Source: Sporosarcina cyprini (GTDB lineage Bacteria > Bacillota > Bacilli > Bacillales_A > Planococcaceae). From it: 64,000 nucleotides of DNA. A model generated the notes under the pieces. It searched no databases. It was not told the origin of the DNA and was given only the letters and a program-made list of their open reading frames with translations. Positions 1 through 9,852 of the stretch are shown piece after piece. Within the stretch, counting starts at the first letter, position 1. Each line of letters starts with the position of its first letter. The stretch spans positions 620,001-684,000 of the forward strand of contig NZ_JAKMHX010000030.1 of NCBI RefSeq assembly GCF_022048975.1, in the 5' to 3' direction. The translations under genes and the position numbers were made by a program.

Positions 1-1272
1 CTGTTAAAACAGGCGAGCGTCTTAAATATGGAAATGATGGACAAGGCAACGGAACTGAAGGCAAGACAGCTGGAAGAAATGGCGACGTCCAGAAAAAGCT
101 TAGAAAATATGACCATGATCATTCATTCAATTACTATCGGATTAATACTGGCTGGGCTCGTACTTTCCATCATTGTCACGAACATGATCAACAGGAAAAT
201 TGGATTGCCTGTGAAGAAGATGACTTCTGCGCTGGAACAAATTGCTGATGGGGACCTGACAATCGAGCGGGTCACAATAAAAAATAAAGACGAAATTGGT
301 GATATGGCTTCGGCCTTTAATCGGATGGTTGCAGACGTCAAACAGCTTCTTGAGCAGATTCGATTCTCCTCCCACCAATTGGCTGCGCAAGCCGAACAGT
401 TGTCAGCTAGCTCGGAGGAAAGCCTCGCTTCATCGGAAATGGTTGCTTCTGCTTCAGAAAAGAATATGCGTGAGAGTGAACAGCAAACAAGTTTGATCAA
501 TGATCAGACCGAATCTGTCAGTACCTTATCGCATGATGTCACAGCCATTGCACAAAGCAATGAAAACATGCTGGAGTCTATGCAATCCGTTATTTCCTAC
601 GTATCAGACGGCTCTCATACAGTTCGGGAAGTATCAGGCAAAATGAGCCAGATCCAAACGACCATTCAGGAAGCTGCCGAGATTATTCAACTGATGGCCA
701 AGCAATCAGCTGAAATTCAGCAGGTAACTTCTCTCATAACGGCTATTTCGGATCAGACAAATTTATTGGCATTGAATGCCGCAATTGAAGCAGCCCGTGC
801 AGGTGAGCATGGTAAAGGGTTTGCGGTCGTTGCAGAAGAAGTCCGCAAGCTGGCCGAACAATCCAAGACGTCTGCTACCGAGATTGAGACGATGATCGAA
901 TCGATCCAATCGGCTACAAAGAAAGCGGTTGTTGCCATTAACCTTGGCAGCAATACAGTCGAAAGCGGCAAAACAGAAACAGATAATTCACTTCAATTAT
1001 TCAACCATATTGAAGTAGCTGTCGAAGAGGTGCACGGCAATGTGAATCGCGTTGCCCTTGCGATCGACCAAATCCGAAACATGACAGAGTCAATCAGCCA
1101 CTCTTCGCATCAGATTCAGAAGATAGCCGAATCTACGGCATTCATCGCACAGGAAACGAGCGCAGCCACAGAAGAGCAGCTGGCTGTGAACGAAGAGATT
1201 TCGACGAGTTCCCAAACACTTGCATCACTCGCCGAAAGCCTGCAAAAAGAGGTCAACCGCTTTACTTTCTAA
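1..1272 (+). CDS. Methyl-accepting chemotaxis protein (5' end outside window)
   Basis: C-terminal part of a transmembrane chemoreceptor that signals through CheA/CheW to the flagellar motor. The frame is open from base 1, so the gene starts upstream and its ligand-binding domain is missing here. Visible are one membrane helix (about residues 38-60 of the visible frame), a HAMP domain with the usual [13 protein letters not shown] pattern, and a long coiled-coil signalling domain. The hairpin tip is highly conserved ([20 protein letters not shown], then [18 protein letters not shown]). The family is certain; the ligand cannot be inferred. It ends at a strong terminator shared with the convergent DUF6509 gene. 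Confidence 0.95.
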   Translation: MLKQASVLNMEMMDKATELKARQLEEMATSRKSLENMTMIIHSITIGLILAGLVLSIIVTNMINRKIGLPVKKMTSALEQIADGDLTIERVTIKNKDEIGDMASAFNRMVADVKQLLEQIRFSSHQLAAQAEQLSASSEESLASSEMVASASEKNMRESEQQTSLINDQTESVSTLSHDVTAIAQSNENMLESMQSVISYVSDGSHTVREVSGKMSQIQTTIQEAAEIIQLMAKQSAEIQQVTSLITAISDQTNLLALNAAIEAARAGEHGKGFAVVAEEVRKLAEQSKTSATEIETMIESIQSATKKAVVAINLGSNTVESGKTETDNSLQLFNHIEVAVEEVHGNVNRVALAIDQIRNMTESISHSSHQIQKIAESTAFIAQETSAATEEQLAVNEEISTSSQTLASLAESLQKEVNRFTF

Positions 1273-1299
1273 TGGCATTAGCGTGGTGCTAAATAAACG

Positions 1300-1334
1300 A
1301 AAAAATCGGAGCCGCTTTTGCGCTCCGATTTTTT
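1300..1334. terminator. Bidirectional intrinsic terminator
   Basis: A 13-bp inverted repeat (AAAAAATCGGAGC / GCTCCGATTTTTT) around a 9-base loop. It has A- and T-tracts on both flanks, so it can serve the chemoreceptor gene on the plus strand and the convergent DUF6509 gene on the minus strand. Confidence 0.85.
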
Positions 1335-1617
1335 ATTGTGCAAGATGTGCCTTGCAAAATTGCTCTATTTCCGTGTATTCCTCATCATCTAATTCGAAAT
1401 CGAGGACATTCCCTGTCGCCCTTTCAAAAAAGTTGTAGGAAACGATTCTCTCTTCTTCACCATCCACCAAAAAGATGATCCGCAGGCCCGTCCCTTTTTC
1501 ATCGTAAAGTTCATCCTCGGGATCTAACTGGAGGTATAGATGAAATTCATAGCGGGTCCCGCTTAATATGCCGGTCGGGTCGACCAATTCCTCCCGCGTA
1601 TATTCCATTATGTCCAT
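1333..1617 (-). CDS. DUF6509 family protein
   Basis: Small acidic soluble protein of 94 residues. The pattern MEYTREELVDPTGILSG, then RYEF and a C-terminal RIVSYNFFE, recalls the uncharacterised Bacillales family DUF6509. No catalytic motif, signal peptide or membrane segment is visible and no function is known. The frame could begin at 1659, but GGTGAGG lies about 9 bases before the ATG at 1617 and homologues begin near this point, so 1617 is chosen. It stands alone and converges on the chemoreceptor gene. Confidence 0.7.
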   Translation of the reverse strand: MDIMEYTREELVDPTGILSGTRYEFHLYLQLDPEDELYDEKGTGLRIIFLVDGEEERIVSYNFFERATGNVLDFELDDEEYTEIEQFCKAHLAQ

Positions 1618-1801
1618 TTGTATCATCCTCACCAAATAATAAATAGTGTTCGATACCATCGTACACTAAAAAACGCTTCTCGTCGTTCATTATAAACTGT
1701 TTTTATTCATAGACAACATTTTTGTTTTGCAATTTTCCAGAGATTAAGGAACAATGAAAGAGTGAAAACTATTCACAATTTTATCGTTAGGGGAAATGTA
1801 T

Positions 1802-3499
1802 ATGTTGAAATTTGAAGACTACCAATATACGAGACCGGATATGGCGGAAATCAAAGAACAATTCCATGATTTATTGGAGCAGTTCCGCGCCGCGGACTCG
1901 TACGACAAACAAAATGAAGTAATTGAAAAAATTAACGCGATCGGCAGCGATTTCTCAACACAGGCCAATCTGGTTTATATTCGTGCGTCCATCGATACGA
2001 ATGATGAATACTACCAAAAGGAACGGGACTATTTCGATGAAATTAATCCTGAATTCCAGGAACTTGGAACCGCTTTCTACAAAGAGCTCGTTGCAACTCC
2101 TTTCCGAAAAGAACTGGAAGAGAAATGGGGCCCACAGCTTTTCGCATTGGCGGATAATGCCATCAAGTCATTTTCATCCGAAGTCCTTCCTCTCTTGCAG
2201 CAAGAAAACAAGCTGACGTCAGAGTACGCGAAGCTGGTAGCCTCTGCACAGATCGAGTTTGACGGCAAAACATTGACTCTAGCTCAACTCGCTCCATATG
2301 CGGAGTCAACGGACCGCTCTGTCAGAAAGTCTGCGATGGAAGCCTCCTATGCATTCTACGAAGACAATGGAGAACAATTTGACCGCATCTACGATGATTT
2401 AGTAAAAATCCGTCATGAAATCGCAACAAAACTAGGCTTCAAGAATTTTGTGGAACTTGGCTATGCCCGGATGAATCGGATCGGCTATGATGCCGATATG
2501 GTGAAAAACTTCCGCGACCAAGTGCGGGACTACATTGTTCCTCTAGCGAATAAGCTATACGATCGACAAGCAGAACGGATCGGCGTCGATAAGTTGAAAT
2601 TCTACGATCAATCATTGAATTTCTTAACAGGCAACGCGAAGCCGAAAGGATCTTCCGAATGGATCATTGAAAACGGCAAGAAAATGTATCAAGAGCTCTC
2701 CCCGGAAACGGATGAATTCTTTACATTCATGACAGACAAGAACTTGCTAGACTTGGAAGCGAAAAAAGGCAAAGAATCTGGCGGCTACTGCACATTTATC
2801 GACAACTATGATTCGCCGTTCATCTTCTCCAACTTCAACGGTACATCTGGCGATATCGATGTACTGACACATGAGGCAGGACATGCATTCCAAGTCTATT
2901 CCAGCCGAAATATCGGGATTCCTGAATACGTTTGGCCGACACATGAAGGGGCTGAGATCCATTCCATGAGCATGGAATTCTTCACGTGGCCATGGATGGA
3001 ACTATTTTTTGAGGAAGAAACGGAAAAATACAAGTTTGCTCACCTAAGCAGCGGTCTGCTCTTCTTGCCTTATGGTGTCGCAGTGGATGAATTCCAACAT
3101 CTCGTCTATGAACATCCTGAAATGACGCCTGCCGAGCGCAAAGCCGCTTGGAAAGAGCTTGAAAAAACGTACTTGCCAAAACGTGATTATGACGGCAATC
3201 CATACTTGGAAGCTGGCGGCGTGTGGCAACGTCAATCTCATATATATGAAGTGCCATTCTACTATATCGATTACACACTCGCGCAAATCTGTGCGTTCCA
3301 ATTCTGGAAACGCTCGCTAGAAAACCGCGAGGAAGCTTGGAATGATTACATTCACCTTTGCCGACTCGGCGGTTCCAAGAAATTCACGGAACTCGTGCGT
3401 GATGCCAACCTCATCTCTCCATTTGAAGACGGCTGCGTACAGTCTGTCGTTGGCGCCATCGAATCTTGGCTCAACAGCGTAGACGATAAATCACTATAA
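1802..3499 (+). CDS. M3 family oligoendopeptidase (PepF-like)
   Basis: Cytosolic zinc metallopeptidase of 565 residues that degrades short peptides. The zinc motif HEAGHAF (HExxH) lies near residue 358, followed by the third-ligand region HSMSMEFFTWP, both typical of family M3. The N-terminal helical domain (FEDYQYTRPD onward) is that of the PepF-like subfamily of about 565 residues. An ATG at 1796 is in frame, but the ribosome site TAGGGGAA ends almost against it; the ATG at 1802 has proper spacing and gives the usual N-terminus. The gene is monocistronic and ends at a strong terminator. Confidence 0.92.
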   Translation: MLKFEDYQYTRPDMAEIKEQFHDLLEQFRAADSYDKQNEVIEKINAIGSDFSTQANLVYIRASIDTNDEYYQKERDYFDEINPEFQELGTAFYKELVATPFRKELEEKWGPQLFALADNAIKSFSSEVLPLLQQENKLTSEYAKLVASAQIEFDGKTLTLAQLAPYAESTDRSVRKSAMEASYAFYEDNGEQFDRIYDDLVKIRHEIATKLGFKNFVELGYARMNRIGYDADMVKNFRDQVRDYIVPLANKLYDRQAERIGVDKLKFYDQSLNFLTGNAKPKGSSEWIIENGKKMYQELSPETDEFFTFMTDKNLLDLEAKKGKESGGYCTFIDNYDSPFIFSNFNGTSGDIDVLTHEAGHAFQVYSSRNIGIPEYVWPTHEGAEIHSMSMEFFTWPWMELFFEEETEKYKFAHLSSGLLFLPYGVAVDEFQHLVYEHPEMTPAERKAAWKELEKTYLPKRDYDGNPYLEAGGVWQRQSHIYEVPFYYIDYTLAQICAFQFWKRSLENREEAWNDYIHLCRLGGSKKFTELVRDANLISPFEDGCVQSVVGAIESWLNSVDDKSL

Positions 3500-3508
3500 G
3501 AGAAGTTC

Positions 3509-3561
3509 AAAGGACTGTCCAGACTATCAGTGGCAAACTGATAGTCTGTGACAGTCCTTTT
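3509..3561 (+). terminator. Intrinsic terminator of the oligoendopeptidase gene
   Basis: A long two-part hairpin, AAAGGACTGTC and CAGACTATCAG pairing with CTGATAGTCTG and GACAGTCCTTT, followed by a short T-rich tail, starting about 10 bases after the stop codon. Confidence 0.85.
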
Positions 3562-3735
3562 AAACGATTCGCCTGTGATTTAATTCTCTGCAGTTTTTCA
3601 GAGTTCGCCGATCATTACAGAATTCCTATTACAGTTTCATCGGTCAATCTATTCCGGTTAAGATCATCCGATATCAAGCTTCTCTTGGTATGCAAACTAC
3701 CTTCATGTTAAAAAGATAGATTTAAAAACTGGGGA

Positions 3736-3774
3736 GAAAAATAGACGGAGAAAATATTAACTCTTTTCTCCGCC
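3736..3774 (-). terminator. Intrinsic terminator of the diguanylate cyclase gene
   Basis: Read on the minus strand, GGCGGAGAAAA and TTTTCTCCGTC form an 11-base stem with one mismatch, followed by TATTTTT. It lies about a dozen bases past the stop codon at 3786. The 170 bases between this and the terminator near 3560 show no gene. Confidence 0.75.
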
Positions 3775-3785
3775 TGCTCATGGGA

Positions 3786-5273
3786 TTAGCTAGTGCACAG
3801 CGGTTCATGTACGCTGTAGCGATTTTTACCGTTCTCTTTCGATTGGTAGAGTGCGTCGTCAGCTTTTGCATAGAGTGTATCAAACGTATCATTTCTATCG
3901 GAAAATGCGATTCCGATACTGACGGAGAGCGGAATCTCGTTTGTTAAACGCATTCCGATTACATTGCCTTCTATTTTCAATAGCAATTCCTCTGCTGCCT
4001 GGCGTACCGCATGTTCCTCGGCTTTTTTAAATAACACGAGAAATTCGTCTCCACCAACCCTTGCGGCAACTGCCTTCGGTTCTACCACTTCAGCTATCAT
4101 AGTGGCAGCCTGTTTCAAAATACGATCTCCTTCTCCATGTCCAAGCCTGTCATTCACCTGCTTGAAGTTGTCTAAATCAATCATAAGCAACGCAAGCGGA
4201 GTGCTTCCGGCCAAGCTTCTTTGCACCTCATCCTCGAAGGCCGCACGGTTTTTCAGTCCTGTCATACTGTCATGGAACGCTAAGTGAATCGGGGCTGCAA
4301 CGAGCCGGCCAATAATGAATGATAATCCTACTGCTGCCGTAATAATTACTAATAGCTGTTTAATGAACTGGTTTTTATATGTATGCAATAATCCCGTCAA
4401 CTCGGAATCGTTATACACAATTTCTACTACACGGTTTGTTGAATAACCACGTCTTTCTTCCGCTATATACGGAATATATCGATACGTTTTTTGACGTCCA
4501 TCTGCAACTAGAGTAAGTTCTCTCACTTCCCCGCTCTGATTAACTTCGTTGAAAACCGAGAAAAACGGCTCCTCAATTTTCTTCTGCATGTAACCATCGG
4601 TTTTCTGTCCAAGTATAAAACCTCCGGAGTTATAGACATGTATGCTATCGATAATATCATATGTATCTTCCAGTTCCTTGCTTGTCTCCAGGAAATTAAA
4701 CTTCTTAAAAATCTCTTCATCCTCTAATGAGGCTGCCAATTCTATTAAGTAAAGATGATCAGGCGTCGGCATATAACTGAATTTCTTTATTTCCCCTGTC
4801 TTCGATTGGATATCCATTCCGTCATGTGAAAAGTTTGACCCTTCCCTCCTGCTATCCAGCAGTTTGGAAAACTTCGGACAGCAATCGCTAAAGTTCAAAC
4901 CAATATCTTGTTTAAAACTGCTATATAATACTGTATTATTATCATTCAATACGAAAACTTCCATACCATACTTCTTCTTCAGCTCATCAAAATTCCATTG
5001 GGCAAAATCGGACTCTTCCTCGTATTTTTGAACTAACTCATTCGAAAATTCCTTCATTTTATCTGACATTTCCTTGTCGAACAAATCGTATACGGTATCG
5101 ATGGTCGAAAGATTGCTTATTATTTTGTCCTCTGCCATGGAAATCTTGGCAGCCTGGCTTGCAATGACACTTTCTTTCAGTTTCATATAATCAAACATTG
5201 CAATGACAAAGGAAAGAACTAGCGAGAATACAATTAAGATTACAGTTAGTTTTAATCTAAAATTCCTAGCCAA
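3786..5273 (-). CDS. Membrane diguanylate cyclase with extracytoplasmic sensor
   Basis: Enzyme of 495 residues that makes cyclic di-GMP from two GTP. Membrane helices at about 7-27 and 308-330 flank an external sensory region of roughly 280 residues that I cannot assign to a named Cache family. The C-terminal GGDEF domain has an intact signature GGDEF at residues 407-411 and the substrate-binding DxDxFKxxND region. The product-inhibition motif RxxD, expected at about 398-401, reads EPKA, so feedback inhibition is probably absent. The start is TTG, supported by AAGGGGA 9 bases upstream; no better ATG exists. It is a single-gene unit between its own terminator and that of fhs. Confidence 0.9.
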   Translation of the reverse strand: MARNFRLKLTVILIVFSLVLSFVIAMFDYMKLKESVIASQAAKISMAEDKIISNLSTIDTVYDLFDKEMSDKMKEFSNELVQKYEEESDFAQWNFDELKKKYGMEVFVLNDNNTVLYSSFKQDIGLNFSDCCPKFSKLLDSRREGSNFSHDGMDIQSKTGEIKKFSYMPTPDHLYLIELAASLEDEEIFKKFNFLETSKELEDTYDIIDSIHVYNSGGFILGQKTDGYMQKKIEEPFFSVFNEVNQSGEVRELTLVADGRQKTYRYIPYIAEERRGYSTNRVVEIVYNDSELTGLLHTYKNQFIKQLLVIITAAVGLSFIIGRLVAAPIHLAFHDSMTGLKNRAAFEDEVQRSLAGSTPLALLMIDLDNFKQVNDRLGHGEGDRILKQAATMIAEVVEPKAVAARVGGDEFLVLFKKAEEHAVRQAAEELLLKIEGNVIGMRLTNEIPLSVSIGIAFSDRNDTFDTLYAKADDALYQSKENGKNRYSVHEPLCTS

Positions 5274-5401
5274 AGACGTATTCCCCTTTTGCGGTCCGTA
5301 TATTTCATAAACATTATAGACTATTTATACACCCCTAACTATGCTAAACGACCTAAATAATTTGATTTGACGAGAGGAATTCACAAATTCGCCATAATTC
5401 C

Positions 5402-5447
5402 AAAAAAGAGACGGTCTCCCTATGCTACAGGAGGCCGTCTCTTTTTA
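5402..5447 (-). terminator. Intrinsic terminator of fhs
   Basis: On the minus strand AAAAAGAGACGG and CCGTCTCTTTTT pair over 12 bp, with an inner CTCC/GGAG extension and a final T-tract. It begins three bases after the fhs stop codon. Confidence 0.85.
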
Positions 5448-5449
5448 CA

Positions 5450-7129
5450 TTACATTAACCCAACAGCATTGCCATTTTCATCGATACCCATTTGGAGGGC
5501 TGCTGGCTGTTTAGGCAGGCCAGGCATTGTCATAATGTCTCCTGTCAAGCAGACGAGGAAACCAGCACCAAGCTTAGGGATAATTTCACGGATTGTAATT
5601 TTGAAATCTGTTGGTCTGCCCAACTTCTTCGGATCATCCGTAAATGAATATTGTGTCTTCGCCATACAAATCGGTAGGATATCCCATCCATTTTGCTCGA
5701 TCGCCTTCAAATCCTTCATCGCTTTATCGGTGAGGATAATTCCTTCACCACCATATACTTTTTGAACAATCGCTGTAATTTTGTCAATGACCGGCTGTTC
5801 CACATCATACAATGGCGCAAATTGTTTCGGCTCATCCAAAAGCGCAAGCACTTCATTCGCAAGATCAAGACCACCTTGTCCGCCTTGTCCCCACACATCC
5901 GTCAACGCTGCCCGCACCCCTTTTGACTTGCACCATGACAGGACGAAGTCCAGCTCAGGCTTAGAATCTGTAATAAAACGGTTTAGTGCAACGACCGGCT
6001 GGACGCCAAACGCTTGAACCGTTTCAATATGCTTCTCCAAGTTCACAATTCCTTGCTGCAAGGCAGATACATTTTCTGCACCTAAGTCCTGTTTGGCTAC
6101 TCCTCCATGCATTTTCAAAGCGCGGATTGTTGTAACCAAGACAACCGCGTCAGGCGCAAATCCACCTTTGCGTGCCTTAATATCCATGAATTTCTCAGCA
6201 CCGAGGTCGGAACCAAAGCCTGCCTCCGTAACGACGATATCTGCAAGCTGTCTCGCTGTATTAGTCGCCATCAAAGAGTTGCAGCCATGCGCGATATTAG
6301 CGAAAGGACCGCCGTGGATCAAAGCAGGGGTTCCCTCGATCGTTTGAACGAGATTTGGCTTGAACGCTTCCTTCAGCAGTAGCGTCAGTGCCCCTTCGAC
6401 GCCCAGATCTCGGACAGTAACGGCTTCTTTATTGTATGTGTAGCCGATCACCATTTGAGAAAGCTTCTCCTTCAAATCATTCAGGCTCGTTGCTAGGCAG
6501 AATACCGCCATGATTTCAGAAGCGACAGTAATATCGAATCCATCCTCCCGTGGCACACCTTGGGCAGGACCCCCTAATCCGATTGTGACATGACGGAGTG
6601 CACGATCATTCATATCCAATGCTCGTTTCCACGTAATTCGCCGCGGATCGATTCCAAGGGCATTCCCTTGGTGGATATGGTTATCGATGAGTGCGCTTAA
6701 TGCGTTATTCGCAGTCGTGATCGCATGGATGTCTCCGTTGAAATGCAGATTGATTTCTTCCATCGGCAACACTTGGGCATACCCGCCACCAGCTGCACCA
6801 CCCTTGACTCCCATTACAGGGCCGAGTGACGGTTCACGGAGCGCAATCATCGATTTCTTGCCCAATCTAGCAAGCGCATCCGCTAATCCTACTGTTACTG
6901 TGGACTTTCCTTCCCCTGCAGGTGTCGGGCTAGTAGCAGAGACTAGAACGACCTTCCCAGCCGCTTGTTTCGTCTGCAGCTTGCTGACATCAATCTTTGC
7001 TTTGTATCTGCCGTACGGTTCGACCGCTTCCTCTGGAATGCCTGCCTTCTCAGCAATCTCGCCAATCGGCTGCATGACCGCCTGAGACGCAATCGCCAAA
7101 TCTGTTAACGGTTTTGTTTTATCTACCAT
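5450..7129 (-). CDS. fhs: Formate-tetrahydrofolate ligase
   Basis: Activates formate: formate + THF + ATP gives 10-formyl-THF, feeding purine and formyl-methionine synthesis. The 559-residue length and sequence match the family throughout. The nucleotide-binding loop TPAGEGKST is near residue 68, followed by [19 protein letters not shown] and the formate/THF region [10 protein letters not shown]. The C-terminus keeps the conserved [16 protein letters not shown]. It is monocistronic, ending at its own terminator, with the dehydrogenase gene 48 bases upstream on the same strand. Fhs is not present in every Bacillales genome. Confidence 0.97.
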   Translation of the reverse strand: MVDKTKPLTDLAIASQAVMQPIGEIAEKAGIPEEAVEPYGRYKAKIDVSKLQTKQAAGKVVLVSATSPTPAGEGKSTVTVGLADALARLGKKSMIALREPSLGPVMGVKGGAAGGGYAQVLPMEEINLHFNGDIHAITTANNALSALIDNHIHQGNALGIDPRRITWKRALDMNDRALRHVTIGLGGPAQGVPREDGFDITVASEIMAVFCLATSLNDLKEKLSQMVIGYTYNKEAVTVRDLGVEGALTLLLKEAFKPNLVQTIEGTPALIHGGPFANIAHGCNSLMATNTARQLADIVVTEAGFGSDLGAEKFMDIKARKGGFAPDAVVLVTTIRALKMHGGVAKQDLGAENVSALQQGIVNLEKHIETVQAFGVQPVVALNRFITDSKPELDFVLSWCKSKGVRAALTDVWGQGGQGGLDLANEVLALLDEPKQFAPLYDVEQPVIDKITAIVQKVYGGEGIILTDKAMKDLKAIEQNGWDILPICMAKTQYSFTDDPKKLGRPTDFKITIREIIPKLGAGFLVCLTGDIMTMPGLPKQPAALQMGIDENGNAVGLM

Positions 7130-7177
7130 CCCTATCCCATCCTTTCATGATGAAACCCAATCCATTTCTCATTTTTA

Positions 7178-8155
7178 TTATATGCTTACTACTATTTTGC
7201 CGAATTGTTCATTATGCTTCAGCCTATCAAACGCTTCTTGGGCTTCTTCCAAACGAAACGCGCGGTCGATTACCGGCCGGATACCGTGAAGTTCCATAAA
7301 ACGTAAGGCTGCTCTCAGCTCTTCTCTGCTGCCCATTGTGGTGCCTAACAGCTGGTATTGCCCATAGAAAAATGATCGCAAGTCAAAGTCGACTGTATCC
7401 TCAGTCGTTGCACCGAACACCACAATCTTTCCGCCCTTTTTCAACACTTGAAGGGAGCGGTTGAATGTAGCCCGGCCCACACTTTCCACGACCAAATCGA
7501 TCGTTTCACCCTGAAGCTCGGCTACCCAATCACTATTCGTGTCCAGCGCCATATCTGCACCGATATTCCTGGCACTTTCACGTTTCGATTCACTTCTGGA
7601 TGTGACAATGACCTTGGCCCCTGCACTTTTTGCAAGTTGGATCATGAATGTCGCCACACCGCTCCCCGCACCAGGAATAAATACGGTTTGTCCCGCCTTC
7701 AAATCACCTTGTGTGAACAAGGCACGATAGCCAGTCAGTGCGGATAACGCAATAACAGCCGATTCCTCCCACGACAAATGTTCCGGCTTTTTCTCGAGCT
7801 GCTCGGCCGAGATTACAATTTTTTCCGCAAAAGTTCCATGATCCGGCATACCCAAGATATCGAACCTTTCAGGAGGTGCAGCACTCTTCTGGAACCAGCG
7901 TAATGAGGGGTTGATGATCACTTCGTCACCGATAGACCAGTCTGTGACATCGGCTCCAATACTTTCGATCACGCCTGCGCCATCCGAACCGAGCACTAGC
8001 GGCCTACTTTCATTCCCTCTTCTACCAGGGATCATTAAATCTCTTCGATTTAAGCCAGCAGCCTTCAATGCGACAACTACTTCGCCCATACCCGGGCTGG
8101 GATCTGCCAGTTCCCCCAGTCGCATTTGTCCATCGGCATGCATAAATGCTTTCAC
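7178..8155 (-). CDS. Zinc-binding-type medium-chain dehydrogenase/reductase
   Basis: Protein of 325 residues in the quinone oxidoreductase/alcohol dehydrogenase superfamily. It has a GroES-like N-terminal fold (GSDGAGVIESIGADV) and a Rossmann domain with the NAD(P) motif GAGSGVA. The structural zinc cysteines and the catalytic Cys are missing, which fits the zinc-free quinone oxidoreductase branch; the substrate cannot be told. It resembles B. subtilis YogA. The frame extends to an ATG at 8209, but GTG at 8155, preceded by GGGAGAGGGTGGG, gives the usual VKAF start and is preferred. Confidence 0.85.
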   Translation of the reverse strand: MKAFMHADGQMRLGELADPSPGMGEVVVALKAAGLNRRDLMIPGRRGNESRPLVLGSDGAGVIESIGADVTDWSIGDEVIINPSLRWFQKSAAPPERFDILGMPDHGTFAEKIVISAEQLEKKPEHLSWEESAVIALSALTGYRALFTQGDLKAGQTVFIPGAGSGVATFMIQLAKSAGAKVIVTSRSESKRESARNIGADMALDTNSDWVAELQGETIDLVVESVGRATFNRSLQVLKKGGKIVVFGATTEDTVDFDLRSFFYGQYQLLGTTMGSREELRAALRFMELHGIRPVIDRAFRLEEAQEAFDRLKHNEQFGKIVVSI

Positions 8156-8264
8156 TTTTCCCACCCTCTCCCCGACTATATGTATTCTGACGTCTCTATC
8201 ATACAACATAATGAAACCATTTTCATATTGTACTTGTCGCAGATTTCAATTTATTTGTGGAAAT

Positions 8265-8311
8265 AAAAAAACTGTCTCCATCCACTTGTAAGGTGGCTTG
8301 TGACAGTCTTT
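8265..8311 (-). terminator. Intrinsic terminator after the metallophosphoesterase gene
   Basis: On the minus strand GACTGTC pairs with GACAGTT beyond an inner CCACCTT/AAGTGG stem, followed by a run of seven T. It lies about 105 bases beyond the stop at 8417; no gene is visible between. Confidence 0.75.
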
Positions 8312-8416
8312 ATTGCTCAATAATGAAGTTCACATCAGCTTCAAAAGATAATCTTCTCAAACTAACTTTTTAAGCAATTGTCCCCCTAAAAATCTCTCTT
8401 CTAACATAGTAAGTGA

Positions 8417-9280
8417 TTACTCCACTTGATGGTGCAATTCGACGAGAACAATTTCCGGCTGGTTAAAAAAACGAATCGGGATAATGCTGTTGCCAATTCC
8501 TCGGCTAATGATCATCTGACTCTGGTTTTCTGAATGAAGCCCCTCCGTATAACCTGGAAACCAGCCTTGGCCTGGAGCTACAAGCCCTCCGATCCCTGGA
8601 ATACGGATTTGTCCGCCATGTGCATGCCCGCTCATAATAAGATCTATCTTCTGCGCATAATAAGTCTCAAATTGCTCAGGACGGTGTGAAAGCAATATTT
8701 TATACATAGAGTCAGGCACGTCTTGAAAAGCCTGTAAAATGAACTCCTTGACTGCCTCATCATCTGCTTTTCTGCTCGATAATGGATCATCAATGCCGCC
8801 AACCGCGACCTGCTGGCCATCCCGCTCAATTAATACGGCTGTATTCGAAAGAGTATGCACTCCTCGGCTTTCCAAGCGACTCAGAATTTGAGCTGTTTCA
8901 TTGCTTGAAATTTCATGATTGCCCGTTACGTAATAGAATGGCGCGACAGATTCTAACTCCTCGACCAGCTCCATGCTACGATCGAGGTCAAAGCGATTGC
9001 TGTCTATGAAGTCGCCTGTAATAAAAATTGCGTCAGGAGATAGCCCCTTCACTTTTTTCACAAGACCGGCATGTCTCTCTCCGAATTTCGCATCATGTAA
9101 ATCGGATAGCTGCACGATCCTGAAGGAATCGAACTCACTAGGGATTTTGGGAGAATGAATGTCATAGCTAGTGACTCCGATTGTCATATTATCCCTATAC
9201 AATATGAATAAAAATAAAAAAATTAGAACTATCCATACCAATCTGGTTCCTTTTCGAATCCGGGTCTTCTTGCTTTTCAT
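8417..9280 (-). CDS. Membrane-anchored metallophosphoesterase (YkuE-like)
   Basis: Calcineurin-like phosphoesterase of 287 residues with one N-terminal membrane helix (about 12-28) and the catalytic domain probably outside the membrane. All metal-binding motifs are present in order: DLHD, GDFID, GNHE, a lone H in LLSHRPE and GHAHGGQ. Relatives include B. subtilis YkuE and YpbG, whose natural substrates are uncertain; lipid-linked sugar phosphates or UDP-diacylglucosamine-type lipids have been proposed for the family. Its ATG overlaps the last four bases (ATGA) of the upstream XRE regulator, so the two are probably co-translated. Confidence 0.9.
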   Translation of the reverse strand: MKSKKTRIRKGTRLVWIVLIFLFLFILYRDNMTIGVTSYDIHSPKIPSEFDSFRIVQLSDLHDAKFGERHAGLVKKVKGLSPDAIFITGDFIDSNRFDLDRSMELVEELESVAPFYYVTGNHEISSNETAQILSRLESRGVHTLSNTAVLIERDGQQVAVGGIDDPLSSRKADDEAVKEFILQAFQDVPDSMYKILLSHRPEQFETYYAQKIDLIMSGHAHGGQIRIPGIGGLVAPGQGWFPGYTEGLHSENQSQMIISRGIGNSIIPIRFFNQPEIVLVELHHQVE

Positions 9281-9765
9281 TGCCAGCGTTTTTTCATCTT
9301 AGCGAGTTCCAATAACTCCAATACATCTTTTTTTGGTAGATCCACGAGAATGGAAAGAAGTTCCCGTTCCGCTAATCTTCTCCCTCTCCCACTTCGGTAT
9401 TTTTCCTTATTCACTGCATCGATTTCCGTGTATAGGTCTGGAAGCCTATCACCGTGTTCCGCTTCCCGATCGACTGTCAAATGCTCGCGAAGCCTTTCGT
9501 AAAGCATATCCATGCTTGTCGTATTGCCTGTAAATGCGCGTGATGTGCGCGGATCTCCTAAGATCAATTCATCCGTTGAAATGTTAAAGCGATCCGATAT
9601 TTTAGCAATCCATGCGGCAGATGGGGCATTTTTCCCCTTCTCCCAATCCTTTATCCGGCTGGCAGATGTGCCAATAGCCGCTCCAAATGCCATCATTGAT
9701 AAGCCTCGCTGCTCGCGTAAGGCTTTTAATCTAATTCCAAAGTCTTCTTTACTCCACTCGTTCAC
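9277..9765 (-). CDS. XRE-family helix-turn-helix regulator
   Basis: DNA-binding protein of 162 residues. The helix-turn-helix occupies about residues 10-66 (LKALREQRGLSMMAFGAAIG, then SRIKDWEKG), followed by a charged C-terminal half of unknown type, ending in a helix LVDLPKKDVLELLELAKMKK. It starts at GTG, with GGAGGAGG seven bases upstream. A sigma-A promoter is visible about 30 bases before the start. It is translationally coupled to the metallophosphoesterase gene, so it may regulate that gene or itself; this is an inference from the arrangement only. Confidence 0.85.
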   Translation of the reverse strand: MNEWSKEDFGIRLKALREQRGLSMMAFGAAIGTSASRIKDWEKGKNAPSAAWIAKISDRFNISTDELILGDPRTSRAFTGNTTSMDMLYERLREHLTVDREAEHGDRLPDLYTEIDAVNKEKYRSGRGRRLAERELLSILVDLPKKDVLELLELAKMKKRWQ

Positions 9766-9795
9766 AGTTACGCCTCCTCCTATTTGCTTATCTAT

Positions 9796-9825
9796 ATCTT
9801 ATTTTTACTTTGAGGTCTCTGTCAA
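9796..9825 (-). promoter_or_regulatory. Sigma-A promoter of the XRE-phosphoesterase operon
   Basis: On the minus strand a perfect -35 TTGACA and -10 TAAGAT are separated by 18 bases, about 30 bases ahead of the GTG start. Confidence 0.65.
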
Positions 9826-9852
9826 TCTATATTTATATTTCTATTAAGTATT

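Noticed and set aside
5367..5765. Plus-strand frame of 132 codons over the end of fhs
   Set aside because: It lies antisense to the conserved fhs coding sequence and its terminator, with no homology.
6687..7085. Plus-strand frame of 132 codons antisense to fhs
   Set aside because: Shadow of the fhs reading frame; no ribosome site or recognisable domain.
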